In this document: piece by piece, positions 45,191 through 54,971 of the stretch | How the letters are laid out: each line of letters opens with the position of its first letter | Numbering within the stretch: position 1 is the stretch's first letter | Assembly: GCA_009809945.1 (NCBI GenBank) | Contig: WTPW01000182.1 | Location: 437,558-501,557, forward strand | Length of the DNA stretch: 64,000 nt | Reading direction: 5' to 3' | Source of the DNA: Gigaspora margarita | Lineage: Eukaryota; Glomeromycota; Glomeromycetes; Diversisporales; Gigasporaceae | Program-made: the position numbers and the translations under genes | The notes under the pieces: generated by a model | What the model saw: the letters and a program-made list of their open reading frames with translations, nothing else | The model's database searches: none | Told to the model about the DNA's origin: nothing

Positions 45191-45462
45191 TGGGCAATGG
45201 ACTAGGAAACCCCGTCTTTGAAGGGGGGTTTCCATTTTGAGAAAATGGCGATTATCTGTCTGTGAAACCTAAATTTTACCCCTGAATTTTTTGTTTATTT
45301 TTAGATATCAATTACTGAATAAAAATATCTCGATAAATTATTATATTAACGTAGGGTAAAAAGTGAAATACATATAGATACAAACCGGAACTTTAATTTG
45401 AATCAAAGATCTCGAAATTGATAAAAAAGTGTCAAAGACGGGTTTTCCTAGTCCATTGCCCA
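45191..45462. mobile_element. MITE, GGCAATGGACTAGGAAAACC termini, copy 1
   Basis: Ends TGGGCAATGGACTAGGAAAC are inverted at 45443-45462 and flanked by TATA on both sides. Nested in the hAT-type element 44577-45662. Closely related to 46161-46509. Confidence 0.82.
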
Positions 45463-46160
45463 TATAAAAAATTCGGGTCGGGTCGGGTCGGGTTAATTCA
45501 CAACCCGAACCCGACCCGAAACTTTCGGGTCAAAATTTTCTAACACGAACCCGACCCGAATCCGACTCGAAACTTTCGGGTCAAAATTTTCTAACCCGAA
45601 CCCGACTCGACCCGAAGTTTCGGGTCGGGTTTCGGGTTGACCCGACCCGATTCGGAGCACTAGCTCCAAGTCGATTCATACATACGCATTATATTTAGAT
45701 TCTACATCGACCTGACCCAGTGTAGAAATAATCAAAATTTCCTTTTTTTGGTTTACTCAAATAAATACGCGTAAATAGTAGAGATTTGTGTAATAAAAAA
45801 ACCGGTGTATATAGTCCCTTAAAACAGAATTTCGTCTAACAATTACAAAAATCATTATTTCGGAATGTTGTCATAAATCAGAATTAACATAAGTTAATCC
45901 TGAATCTACTTAAATATGAATTTGACTGTGTTAATCTTGCAAGGTTTTAAATATTTTAGCATGAAATAAAGAATAATTTTTGACATTTGTGAATTAGCGA
46001 ATCAAGAAAAAATTATTGGTCCGGAGCTGTATCCTCTTATTGCACAAACGTGTGAATATGCATGTTTGTTACACTAAATCGACAAACTTACAACAACAAT
46101 GATTTAATTATTACTGCATCAAAACCGTAACTTTTGTATTACCTTACCTAAACATTAAAA

Positions 46161-46509
46161 GGGGCATGGACTAGGAAAACCCATCTCTGAAGGGGATTTT
46201 CCATTTTGAGAAAATGGCGATTATTTGTCTGTGAAACCTACTAAATTTTTTGTTTATTTTTAGATATCAATTACTGAATAAACAATGTCATGTGATTATA
46301 TCGTCAATCTTTGGTTGTAAATCTATTTTTAGAATACGAACGTTAAACAATTGGTTTAACATTCAAGTTAAAATATCTCGATAAATTATTATATTAATGT
46401 AGGGTAAAAAGTGAAATACATATAGATATAAACCGGAACTTTAATTTGAATAAAAAATCTAGACATTGATAAAAAAGTGTCAGAGATGGGTTTTCCTAGT
46501 CCATGCCCC
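46161..46509. mobile_element. MITE, GGGGCATGGACTAGGAAAAC termini, copy 2
   Basis: Ends GGGGCATGGACTAGGAAAAC are perfectly inverted. It differs from copy 1 by about 80 extra bases (about 46284-46368) and a few substitutions. The flanks, AAA on both sides, do not settle the target type. The gap 45663-46160 before it holds no gene I can see. Confidence 0.8.
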
Positions 46510-46605
46510 AAATTAGTGTTCCGAGTTGATAAAATTTTTCTAATCCTGTAATCGATTAGTTGCCAACTATAGTTGCTCGATTACGGATATCACGTGACTA
46601 AATAA

Positions 46606-46680
46606 TCGTTTAGTTGTTTAGTTGTTTAGTTGTTTAGTTGTTTAATTGTTTAGTTGTTTAATTGTTTAGTTGTAAGTTGT
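46606..46680. repeat. 8-bp tandem repeat (TTTAGTTG)n
   Basis: About nine copies of TTTAGTTG/TTTAATTG. Confidence 0.9.
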
Positions 46681-46744
46681 ATAGCAGATATTACAAAAAA
46701 TATTTCATCTTTAAAATAATAGTAATGATAACTACATATTTAGA

Positions 46745-46878
46745 ATGCATTATAAATTAAACCAAATGATGTATTTTTACAAAAGCATTAAGACTTCGCG
46801 GTAATCCGTTAAGCAGATGTAGTATCGCTTTCAGATTTAACATATCTTTACAAATTGAACCCGACATGAGCTAGTCAT
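46745..46878 (+). pseudogene. TPR-repeat relic
   Basis: Fragments LRLRGN and AFRFNISLQIEPD, preceded by KPNDVFLQK in another frame, match the RYRGxTYRM / SLEIEPN signature of the TPR gene at 27756. A frameshift and stops are present. It is probably a captured or decayed gene fragment. Confidence 0.5.
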
Positions 46879-47283
46879 AAACAGGCGGCTTTTCATAGGA
46901 CTGGAGCCTTATGTATTAGGTTTTGAATTTCAATACTGCACTTATACTATCATCAAAATAATTTACAGTATAATATGAATAAAAATTTAATCGTTAATTG
47001 GTTAGTTTAAGTACATATACATTTTAAGTGCATGATTTAAAGTTATAAAAACGGCCATTAACTAATCCTTATTATATACATGTACTTTTCAATTCTGATA
47101 TTATAAATTGTATTATACAGTATATTAAACCTCGATACGAAAAATTTGAAAATATATATTTAGAACTCATTATAGCCATATAGCGATATAATTAAACATC
47201 GCCTTTTATTGATGAAAGTTGATCAATGTCTCACGAATCATGAGTCATATCTCAAACATCCTAATCCAAACACTAAATGCTTA

Positions 47284-47572
47284 TCCGAAAGAGCTTGTTA
47301 GAATGGTTTTATAACGCAACAATAAAGAGCCGGTAGGATGATTATTTAATATAATTATAAGGAGTTTTTAGAATGATTATTTATCGTTAACTACTGTATA
47401 AAGAGTTGTTAGAATGATAATTTAACACTAATCATAAAAAAAACTATTAGAATGATTATTTAACACTAATCATCAAAAGTTGTTAGAATGATTATTTAAC
47501 GCTAACCATAATGAGCTTTTTAGAATGATTATAACACTAATCATAAAAAGCTGTTAGAATGGTGATTTTCAC
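47284..47572. repeat. About 37-bp minisatellite
   Basis: Seven to eight imperfect copies of GTTAGAATGATTATTTAACA plus CTAATCATAAAAAGA, with point changes and small indels between units. Confidence 0.85.
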
Positions 47573-47613
47573 GTGAAAAGACGCAGACTCTATATTTCGC
47601 AGAATATTATAAC

Positions 47614-47767
47614 CAGTTTTGGCAATTTTGCCGGCCAAACATAATTTTGGCCGCCCAAAAAACGGCCAATTCGGCCAAATTCATATGCTTTTTTTGGCCG
47701 AATTGGCCAATTTTTTGGCCGAAAAGGCCAAACAAATTTGGTTTGACCTGTAAAATTGCCAACACTA
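47614..47767. mobile_element. 154-bp hAT-type MITE with GGCCAA repeats
   Basis: Ends CAGTTTTGGCAATTTT and, inverted, TAGTGTTGGCAATTTT are flanked by a perfect 8-bp duplication ATTATAAC (47606-47613 and 47768-47775). The body is a string of CGGCCAA/TTGGCCG words. The two overlapping ORFs here are artefacts. Confidence 0.92.
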
Positions 47768-48033
47768 ATTATAACCACAATAATAGAACTTGGATTTGTA
47801 TGCTAAATTTAATAATAAAATCCAACGGATATCCAAGCTTTACTATAATAGATTATATACTGTAAATTTGATTAAAAATGGTTAAATCTAACCTAACATT
47901 TAATGGTAGGTCTAATATCCAATAATGATTTAAAAAAAGGTCGATTCAAATATTTATAAAATGATTCAAGTATAATTAAAAAAAAAAGAAACATGTGACA
48001 CTAAAAGAACCACTTAAATTTTAATAATATGAA

Positions 48034-48037
48034 CAAC

Positions 48038-48069
<32 letters not shown>
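48034..48069. repeat. (ATT)n microsatellite
   Basis: An uninterrupted run of about eleven TTA/ATT units. Confidence 0.9.
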
Positions 48070-48071
<2 letters not shown>

Positions 48072-48380
48072 CTGTTACGTCAAGCATCGCCCGAATCATT
48101 TTTCAATTAGTAAAAATTGAAAAAAATGACAACTGTAAGTGAAATACTGACTCTATGATTGGCACCCGATCAATTCATATTATATACGAAGAATAGTGCC
48201 TTTGTGCTTTGGAGGATACCCAGTTTGTGTAAAACACATTGAAAACTGGCAAAGTTGAAATAAAAAACAATGCACTCTAGATAACATCTCAACCTGAGAA
48301 GTATTATTAATTACCAATAAATGGTTGTGATTTCTGTTATATCACTACGATTAATAATAATAGATTAATATAAATTATAG

Positions 48381-48428
48381 TAAGTTGATAACTAGTTGAT
48401 AACTAGTTGATAACTAGTTGATAACTAA
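48381..48428. repeat. 13-bp tandem repeat (GTTGATAACTA)n
   Basis: Four near-identical copies of AGTTGATAACT in tandem. Confidence 0.85.
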
Positions 48429-48825
48429 CAATTAATTGTAATCGAACCAGTTGATAATAAATCGATTAGTTGCTTAAATTTTTTTTTAAATCGATTAGTT
48501 GAAAAGTTGCCAACTAGTTGGTTTTTCAACTAACGATTTGGAACACTACTTTATGTTAAGGTTAGGGTTAGGGTTTGTATATATAGCTTAGAAGGCCACT
48601 ATCTATGTGTAAAATCGCATTCCGGACATTTTTATGTAGTTTTCAAGGTCGATTTAAATACTAGCTTTCAAGTCTTTTCGCTCTTTTCTCTTTTTTTCTT
48701 CTTGTGCACGTGTTTTGTTTTGATGTCGGACTGATCCGAGAAGATCAAAATTTACGTTCTCCGATTGGTTAATTCTCATGCGCCACGTCACGTTACTGCA
48801 AAAGCTCTAGACCCCTGGTGCGGTT

Positions 48826-48966
48826 GACATTTTTCAAATATGTCTAGTGTGGACCGTAACAGCCAATCACCAACAAGTCACGTGCTGGACAGACGGACAT
48901 TTTTCAAATCAAGGTCTAGTGTGGACGTAGCAGCCAATCACCAACAAGTCACATGCTGGACAGACA
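48826..48966. repeat. 70-bp direct duplication
   Basis: GACATTTTTCAAAT, TCTAGTGTGGAC, CAGCCAATCACCAACAAGTC and TGCTGGACAGAC occur twice in the same order about 70 bp apart, with few differences. The preceding 48600-48780 resembles the flank of the 4.4-kb transposon at 43262-43400. The 63-codon ORF here is repeat-derived. Confidence 0.85.
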
Positions 48967-49115
48967 TTTTTCAACTTTTACATATACATGTAAGTCCTCG
49001 CTATGCTTCGGACAACAAATTATTTATATGAACAATTGAAAATCTGATATATGAATGTAGTCTAAAACCCGGCATTTTCACGATCCATTTACCTATAATA
49101 AGTTAAACTTAAGGT

Positions 49116-49230
49116 TAGGGTTGTTAATGGAGTACTCCGGACATTAATAAAACATATAACCCATTTCTGGAGTGCTCCGGAGTGGGTTATATGTTTTACT
49201 ATTAACTGGAGTGCTCCATTAACAACCCTA
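49116..49230. mobile_element. 115-bp MITE, TAGGGTTGTTAATGGAG termini, copy 2
   Basis: Ends TAGGGTTGTTAATGGAGTAC and GTGCTCCATTAACAACCCTA are flanked by CTTAAGGT and CTTAAGGC (8 bp, one mismatch). Same family as 37340-37452. Confidence 0.9.
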
Positions 49231-49862
49231 CTTAAGGCACACATGTTGATAAGTAAAATTTCTTTGGTTTGAGTGTCTTTAGCAGCAAACCTTTTCCAAT
49301 CGTTTTCAATCGCTTTCCCCAGAGAGTTTTCATAAGAACAAAGGTAGGACGTTTGGTAATTGGCAGAGGTTATTGAGTTTCTACTACCTGCTACGTTTAA
49401 ATTATGAAGCCAAACAATAGATTTATAAATTGTTAAACCGTGAGTGTTATACTAACATAAAATTTTAAACAGTTATAAAACAGGCTACGAATTATAAATA
49501 CTTTAACACGATTTATTTTATCTGAACTACGACACATATACGTATTATATATCCAACTACCTCTAATATGTAGTATAATAATACGATGAGGTGATTTAAT
49601 TATAGTAGTATAGACTATGTAGTAGTAACATGTTAGATTTAACGTGTTTTCAGTAAAATCTAATGGTCAAAAAATATAATAAAATTACTTTAGTATTAAA
49701 AATGCTTTATTTTTATTACCGGTAATAATAAATTCATTTTTTTCACGTAATTCGCTTATCGAAAGAATTTTTAATTGATTTGATTGATCAATAATCACGT
49801 TTGGATCTACATCAATTAGCCAATCACACAACACAAATATTATAACCCGTGATTTTCTTTAT
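49231..49862. other. Gene-free stretch
   Basis: AT-rich, no ORF or element boundary seen. Confidence 0.4.
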
Positions 49863-50532
49863 AGTAGGGTGAACGTAGGGTGTCCAGAATTATGCGATGC
49901 GAAATTATGCGCATAATTTACTATTTTTCGCATCGCATATGCTTCGCATAATTAAGAAAAAAAAGCATAAAGGCAGTGAGTGAGATTTGATTGGCGGAAG
50001 AATATGTTTAGATAAAGCGTGAATTCCGAAAACTTCCGCAAAAAAGTTCTAAATATTCCGAAAAGTTGGCATAATTAACAAATTCTAATTAAGAAAATGC
50101 ATAATTCGAATCCATCGCATAATTGACCTTGGTGAAATCGCATAATTTACCCAATCGCATCGCATAATTCTGGACACCCTAGGTGAACGTAGATCATTTT
50201 TAATAGTAATCACGTTGTAATCATATGAAATCAAGTGAGATTGTAAACAACATAGATTCAGCCAATCAGAATTAATAATTTTTGTGTGACCTAAGGAAAT
50301 TTGGGATTACCTAAGTTTTTTTTACCAAAATATGAAGATACATAGATTTTTTTAAATGATATAGGGTTTAAAATTTTACTATAACAAATATGAACCTTCA
50401 AATTATATGCCACAAAAGTTTGGGGAATGCTATAATTCTAAAGTTTCTATTAGAAGCATATTTTTGTTTTCTATATAAACTTTTGCTGTACCACGTAAAT
50501 CATATGAAAATTGATCTACGTTCACCCTACAC
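49863..50532. mobile_element. TTAA-type MITE, TAGGGTGAACGTAGATCA termini, copy 2
   Basis: Right end inverted TGTAGGGTGAACGTAGATCA abuts TTAA (50533-50536). The left end GTAGGGTGAACG is preceded by TTAT, apparently a mutated TTAA. The interior is similar to 12334-12663. The left terminus is split by a second MITE. Confidence 0.8.
49876..50181. mobile_element. 306-bp hAT-type MITE, TAGGGTGTCCAGAATTATGC termini
   Basis: Ends TAGGGTGTCCAGAATTATGC are inverted at the right and flanked by a perfect 8-bp duplication GGTGAACG (49868-49875 and 50182-50189). The duplicated bases are part of the host MITE's own terminus. GCATAATT/AATTATGCG words recur in the interior. Confidence 0.93.
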
Positions 50533-51386
50533 TTAATATAACAGATAAGAGATTTTTCAATAAAGTAATTACGTACTTATACAAATTTAACAATTTTAAT
50601 TCTATAAACTTAATAGAATTGAATAAAAAATTTCATTGAAAAATTTGAATAGACGATCATCAAAAAATCTTAAGATTTAAAACCAAATTCAATAAATTTT
50701 TTTTTTTTTTTTTTATCTACAAAAAAAAAAAAGTTTTACTAAATTTGATCAAATAGTTATTAAAAAATCTTTGTTGGAATTCTAAAAATTCAAAATTTTA
50801 TTAGTATTACGCTGCGATTAAGTCAGTTTAGCCGGCTAAACCAGCTTTACAATATGGTCGGCTGGCAAATGCGGTTAAAAGATTAAATGTTGAGCGTCAG
50901 ATTAAAACCGGCCTAAATTAGGATTAGGGTTAGGATGAGTCCAATTATTGCAGATCATTTAATGCTAGTCATCTGATGGTCATCTGATGGCAATCTGACA
51001 CAAGTTTAATATGACGCACAACATAAAACGATACACAGGTCGAATGATGGCAAATCGGGTACCAATCGGATATCTGTTTTACGCTGATTACTACTACACG
51101 TTGATGTCGATTTATGTTGCCCGATTTGCCATTATTCGACCTGTGATAATTCCGAAAAGAAAAAATAAGAGCAAGATCGAGTAAATTTTTGGGAAAGTCC
51201 TGAAGAATTCCATAAAGTTAGCTGTTAGCCAGCCAATGTTATTTATCAGTTGCTAAGCCGTCAATCCTTCTTGCGTCATCATGATTCATTGTTGGCCAAG
51301 AATAAATTATAACATAGACTTATAAGCCACATGGTGTTTTCGGCATGCAGAAAACTGAAAATATACGTTACATTAGGCAGGGTCAC
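50533..51386. other. Gene-free stretch with a hairpin
   Basis: CACAGGTCGAATGATGGCAA (51034) is inverted at 51126-51145 with one mismatch, probably MITE arms. TAGGATTAGGGTTAGGATGA lies at 50920. No gene. Confidence 0.5.
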
Positions 51387-51961
51387 TAATGATCATCACT
51401 AATTGCGGATTTTTTATTGGTATCTATGCACACATATCAATCTTATTTTTTAATTGAACCTCAAGACTAGCTCTGCATTGAAATAGAGCTATTTTTTTTT
51501 TTAATATTTTTTTTAAAAATATTTAGAACGCTGATGATTAGTGTTCTTAGTTTCGATTATTAATATTTTTTTATTTTTTTTTAAAAAAAAAAAATAGCTC
51601 TATTTTAGTGTAAAGCTAGTTTAGAGCTTTAAATTTTTTTTTTTTTTTAAAAAAATAGCATATTATTTGATTAGTTATTTATTTCAATAAATTTTATTTT
51701 GGTAAAATTTTATAACGATAATCATATTATGGGGTAATATCATTTATTAGATAATAAATTTATTATACAATATTTTATATCTTTCTAACATAATAAAATT
51801 ACCGGTTTATCTCAGAGTACTGACATCCAAAATCCAACGTTTAAAATACCGAAAACAATTTTGATACTGTCGGGGTTTTGTTTCGGGATTTGAACGTCGG
51901 GATTTTAAGTATCGGTAAACCAAAATTACCATAAAAAATCCGCAATTAGTGATGATCATTA
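51387..51961. mobile_element. Element with AATGATCATCACTAATTGCG arms
   Basis: AATGATCATCACTAATTGCG plus GATTTTTTAT at 51388 is inverted at 51926-51961. Inside, AGACTAGCTCTGCATTGAAA and its inverted form bracket homopolymer A/T runs (51465-51630). The 73-codon minus-strand ORF at its right end is not supported as a gene. Confidence 0.65.
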
Positions 51962-52650
51962 TTAACCTGTCTATGTTTGATTTTAATAGACTATTGCACA
52001 CCTTAACGTTACATAACATAAATGGCACATTTTAATTTCGAAGCAGTACAAGTCAAAACAAGACAAAAAATTATGAGGACAGTAACAAGGAAATTACAAT
52101 TAATAAAGTTAACAACGACAAAACATCCGCTTTTAAGAATAACATGGCAAGGCTGAGGCGAAACATCATAATGTAATTATGATTTCGGAAAATTTTTTTG
52201 ATCTTATAAATCTTTACTAAATTTTATGGATTTCAGGTCTATAACCTTGCAATGTAAATGAAATTTTGGGTTGTAATTAATCTCTGCAGTTAAATAATCT
52301 AAATTTACCCATCCAGGATACATCAATGTACCCCCGACCAAATTAATAATAGGATTAGTGTTATTGTAAGGGTAGGGGATTCAAAAGTAGAAACTATACT
52401 AAAATTTTGCAAGGAACTTTTTTTGTTAGAATGCAAAAGTTGGGTTCATAAGCGAACTTTCAAGATAAAGGCGAATTTTCAAAAAACAAAAAACAAAGTA
52501 TAAATTTTTTTAATTTTAAAGTTACACTGATCGTTAGTGTAAATTCGACGTGATGAACACTGATTTCCCAATTTATCCGCGATCATTTAATTTCGGATTT
52601 ATTAATGGTTAAATTTTTTAACGATTTATAATATAATTAAAAAAATAAGT
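51962..52650. other. Gene-free stretch
   Basis: No gene. At 52340-52500 the recurrent module appears on the + strand (TAGGATTAG, then TTTTGCAAGGAACTTTTTTT). Confidence 0.45.
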
Positions 52651-52942
52651 TTACATTTTTTAGCACAAGTATCTAACAAAAGTGTATAAAATAATTTACT
52701 TATTTATTTTTTTTTTTAACTTGAAGCTCTTAACTAGTTCTACACGACTATAGAGCTATTTTTTCAATCGTTTATTTTTTCACCTATTACATGAATATTA
52801 TTAAATATTAAAATAAATATTAAATATTAAATAAATAATTAAGTTTTACGAAATTCTTAAATCTATTACCATGTAGAGCTAGTTGAGAACTTCAAAAAAA
52901 TCATGCAATTTTTTGTTAGATACTTGTGCTAAAAAATGTAAA
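52651..52942. mobile_element. 292-bp inverted-repeat element, TTACATTTTTTAGCACAAGT arms
   Basis: The 30-bp arm starting TTACATTTTTTAGCACAAGT is perfectly or nearly perfectly inverted at the right end. A second inner inverted pair is GAAGCTCTTAACTAGTTC. It is 10 bp from the next element. Confidence 0.75.
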
Positions 52943-52952
52943 TTTGATTTAA

Positions 52953-53106
52953 GCTGTTTTAATAAATTCTGGGACATCTGGTAAAAAACCGACCGAATAT
53001 TTGTCGATTCAATAAGTTTTTATTCGGCAGTGATAATTGCCGAAATCACACCTTTATTTAATCGGCAAATATTCGGTGATTTCCCTCCAGAATTTATGAA
53101 AGCAGC
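52953..53106. mobile_element. 154-bp MITE, TTAA target
   Basis: Ends GCTGTTTTAATAAATTCTGG and, inverted, GCTGCTTTCATAAATTCTGG are flanked by TTAA (52949-52952 and 53107-53110). Inner CGAATATTTGTCGATT is also inverted. Confidence 0.85.
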
Positions 53107-53110
53107 TTAA

Positions 53111-54344
53111 ATATATAGCCTATAAAAAATCCGAAATTAATATTACCCTAACTAATGTTTGGAATGTTACCTTGCTGGCTTGAACAAGATAGTTTAAAAT
53201 ACATATAATTTACAATAAATTTATTTATCAATGATGTATAGTTAAACATTTTACCATACCTAACTAATGTAATTCATTCCATCTATCAGGATGATTTTGA
53301 AAATCCAATATCTGTCAATACGAATAAACTTGATTCTTGCTCGCAACAGTATCAGTTCTAACTACTATTAATAAGTTCATTTTGAAGGAATTTTAATGCA
53401 TTTTGAGATATTAATTTCTTATATTGTTGTCGGATAAAAGTAAATAAGGTAATTAAGAATGCCGGAATTGCAAATTACAATATCATAAAGGCAATTAAGA
53501 ATAATGATATGAAATTAACATTATTATAAATTATGAAACTTTTTGTGATTTGAGCGTTATCCAAGCACGATAAGTTTTTTAAATTAAGATCACATGGATA
53601 TAAAATATTGAGCTTGCTAGTTTAGGAAGCGAACAGAGACGAACAGAGTTTTGATAAACATGATACTATCCTTAGTTTCAGCGCGATTAAATCAAATAGA
53701 GATTTAGTTAAAATATCTATAAATAGTTAATTTATAAACACTAAAAAAATTAACTTAATATTTCTTAATTCCGGCAATTATAAACTTAATTCCGGTAAAC
53801 ATGATAAAATTCCACGATTTGAAGGATTTAAAAGCGGAATTATTATAAATATAAGGATAAAATTTACAACAGAATAGTCCAAATCGGACAAAGATGAATG
53901 GCTTATCGTAATCATATTGAAAATTAATATACTGTGTAAATATATACGAGTGGTCATCATTTTCCGGAAAAATAAATTCCGATCTAAAACTTCTTTAAAA
54001 TGGTGGTTTGCACTACCATGTGGATATTAAATAAGAATTGGTGAAGCTTTCATCATATCGGTGAAGCTTTCATATCATATCGGTTGTACGTGTTCTATAA
54101 TACCGAATTCCGAAATAAGGTTATTCTATCATTAATAAAATTTCCCGCTTATAGTATCTCAAATTAAAGCTAACAATGTCATTTCTACTAACTTTTTTTT
54201 TTCATATGGATACACCAAAAAAATAATAAATAAATACATTATCGAAAAAAGAAAATAATTTTTTTTTAAATATATTATATATTTTTTTTAATAAATTAAT
54301 AATACAATAATCATATAATCATATAATCGCGTTAAAAGAACAAT
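53111..54344. other. Gene-free stretch upstream of the Zn2Cys6 ORF
   Basis: AT-rich. A short tandem duplication GGTGAAGCTTTCATATCA lies at 54041-54083. No other gene. Confidence 0.4.
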
Positions 54345-54626
54345 ATGAATTTGGTACGCATTCTTCCTCACCCTATGCAATATGACCCAATGACATTACC
54401 TCAACCCTGCAGTCATCAACCCAAAATTACAATAAAAACAAATCGTCTCTACACAAAAGTTGCATGTACAAATTGCAGGAAAAAGAAAGAAAAATGTACT
54501 GGAGAAGCAAGATGTGCTAACTGTTGCCGACGTAACAGAGTTTGCATTTATGAAAAGTCAACTAAAAAACGAGGACCTAGACCCAAATCTAAAAAAACAC
54601 CTATGTTGGTTAATATACTGAATTAG
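54345..54626 (+). CDS. Small Zn2Cys6 binuclear-cluster protein
   Basis: 93 aa from ATG 54345. Residues about 43-75 contain the full fungal Zn2Cys6 motif C-x2-C-x6-C-x5-C-x2-C-x6-C (ACTNCRKKKEKC, TGEARCANCCRRNRVC), with the basic RKKKEK loop that contacts DNA. A basic KKRGPRPKSKK tail, possibly a nuclear-localisation signal, follows. No linker, dimerisation coil or fungal regulatory domain is present, so it is a DNA-binding module on its own, or the first exon of a longer gene. No intact downstream exon is evident to 55 kb, where a MITE begins at 54788. Target genes are unknown. The motif is essentially fungal and is the best taxonomic marker in the window. Confidence 0.85.
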   Translation: MNLVRILPHPMQYDPMTLPQPCSHQPKITIKTNRLYTKVACTNCRKKKEKCTGEARCANCCRRNRVCIYEKSTKKRGPRPKSKKTPMLVNILN

Positions 54627-54679
54627 CTCCGAAATATAAACATAACTATTATATATTTAAAAAATCTTGTATTTAAATT

Positions 54680-54772
54680 ATTTATTATTTATTATTATTT
54701 ATTATATATTCATTATTATTTATTATTATTATTATTATTTATTATTATTTATTATTTATTATTTATTTAATA
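54680..54772. repeat. (TTATTA)n low-complexity tract
   Basis: Run of TTATTATTTATTA-type units directly downstream of the Zn2Cys6 ORF. Confidence 0.8.
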
Positions 54773-54787
54773 ATTTATAACTACATT

Positions 54788-54961
54788 CAGACATCCCCTA
54801 AATGCAACCTCTCTAAATGCACAACCTCTCTAAATGCATGACTTGACTTGGTCCCAACTCATATGTTAATTATAGATTTTTACCTCCCTAAATGCAATAC
54901 CTCTCTAAATGCAAGGTTTTTTTTATCAGCTCCTCGCCAAGCATTTAGAGAGGTTTGACTG
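54788..54961. mobile_element. 174-bp MITE with CTCTCTAAATGC repeats and 10-bp flanks
   Basis: Left CAGACATCCCCTAAATGC and inverted right CAGTCAAACCTCTCTAAATG are flanked by TAACTACATT at 54778-54787 and 54962-54971, a perfect 10-bp direct repeat. ACCTCTCTAAATGCA occurs four times inside. The duplication length points away from hAT and towards a Mutator-like mechanism. Confidence 0.8.
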
Positions 54962-54971
54962 TAACTACATT

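Larger units (their letters stand above)
44577..45662. mobile_element. hAT-type element with CGGGTCGGGT termini
   Basis: Ends TAGTGCTCCGAACGGGTCGG and, inverted, TAGTGCTCCGAATCGGGTCG are flanked by a perfect 8-bp duplication GCTCCAAG (44569-44576 and 45663-45670). Subterminal (GGGTC)n-like arrays are GC-rich. Inside are four GCGTGACCTTAGATGTG units separated by A-runs (44690-44860), plus two nested MITEs. No transposase. Confidence 0.92.
46514..48548. mobile_element. Possible element bounded by TAGTGTTCC
   Basis: TAGTGTTCCGAGTTGATAAA at the left and CTAACGATTTGGAACACTA at the right are inverted over their outer 9-10 bp. TTAGTTG/AACTAGTTG repeats lie close to both ends (46606-46680 and 48381-48425). 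The 8-bp flanks do not match, and copy 2 of the previous MITE abuts the left end, so this is tentative. Confidence 0.45.
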
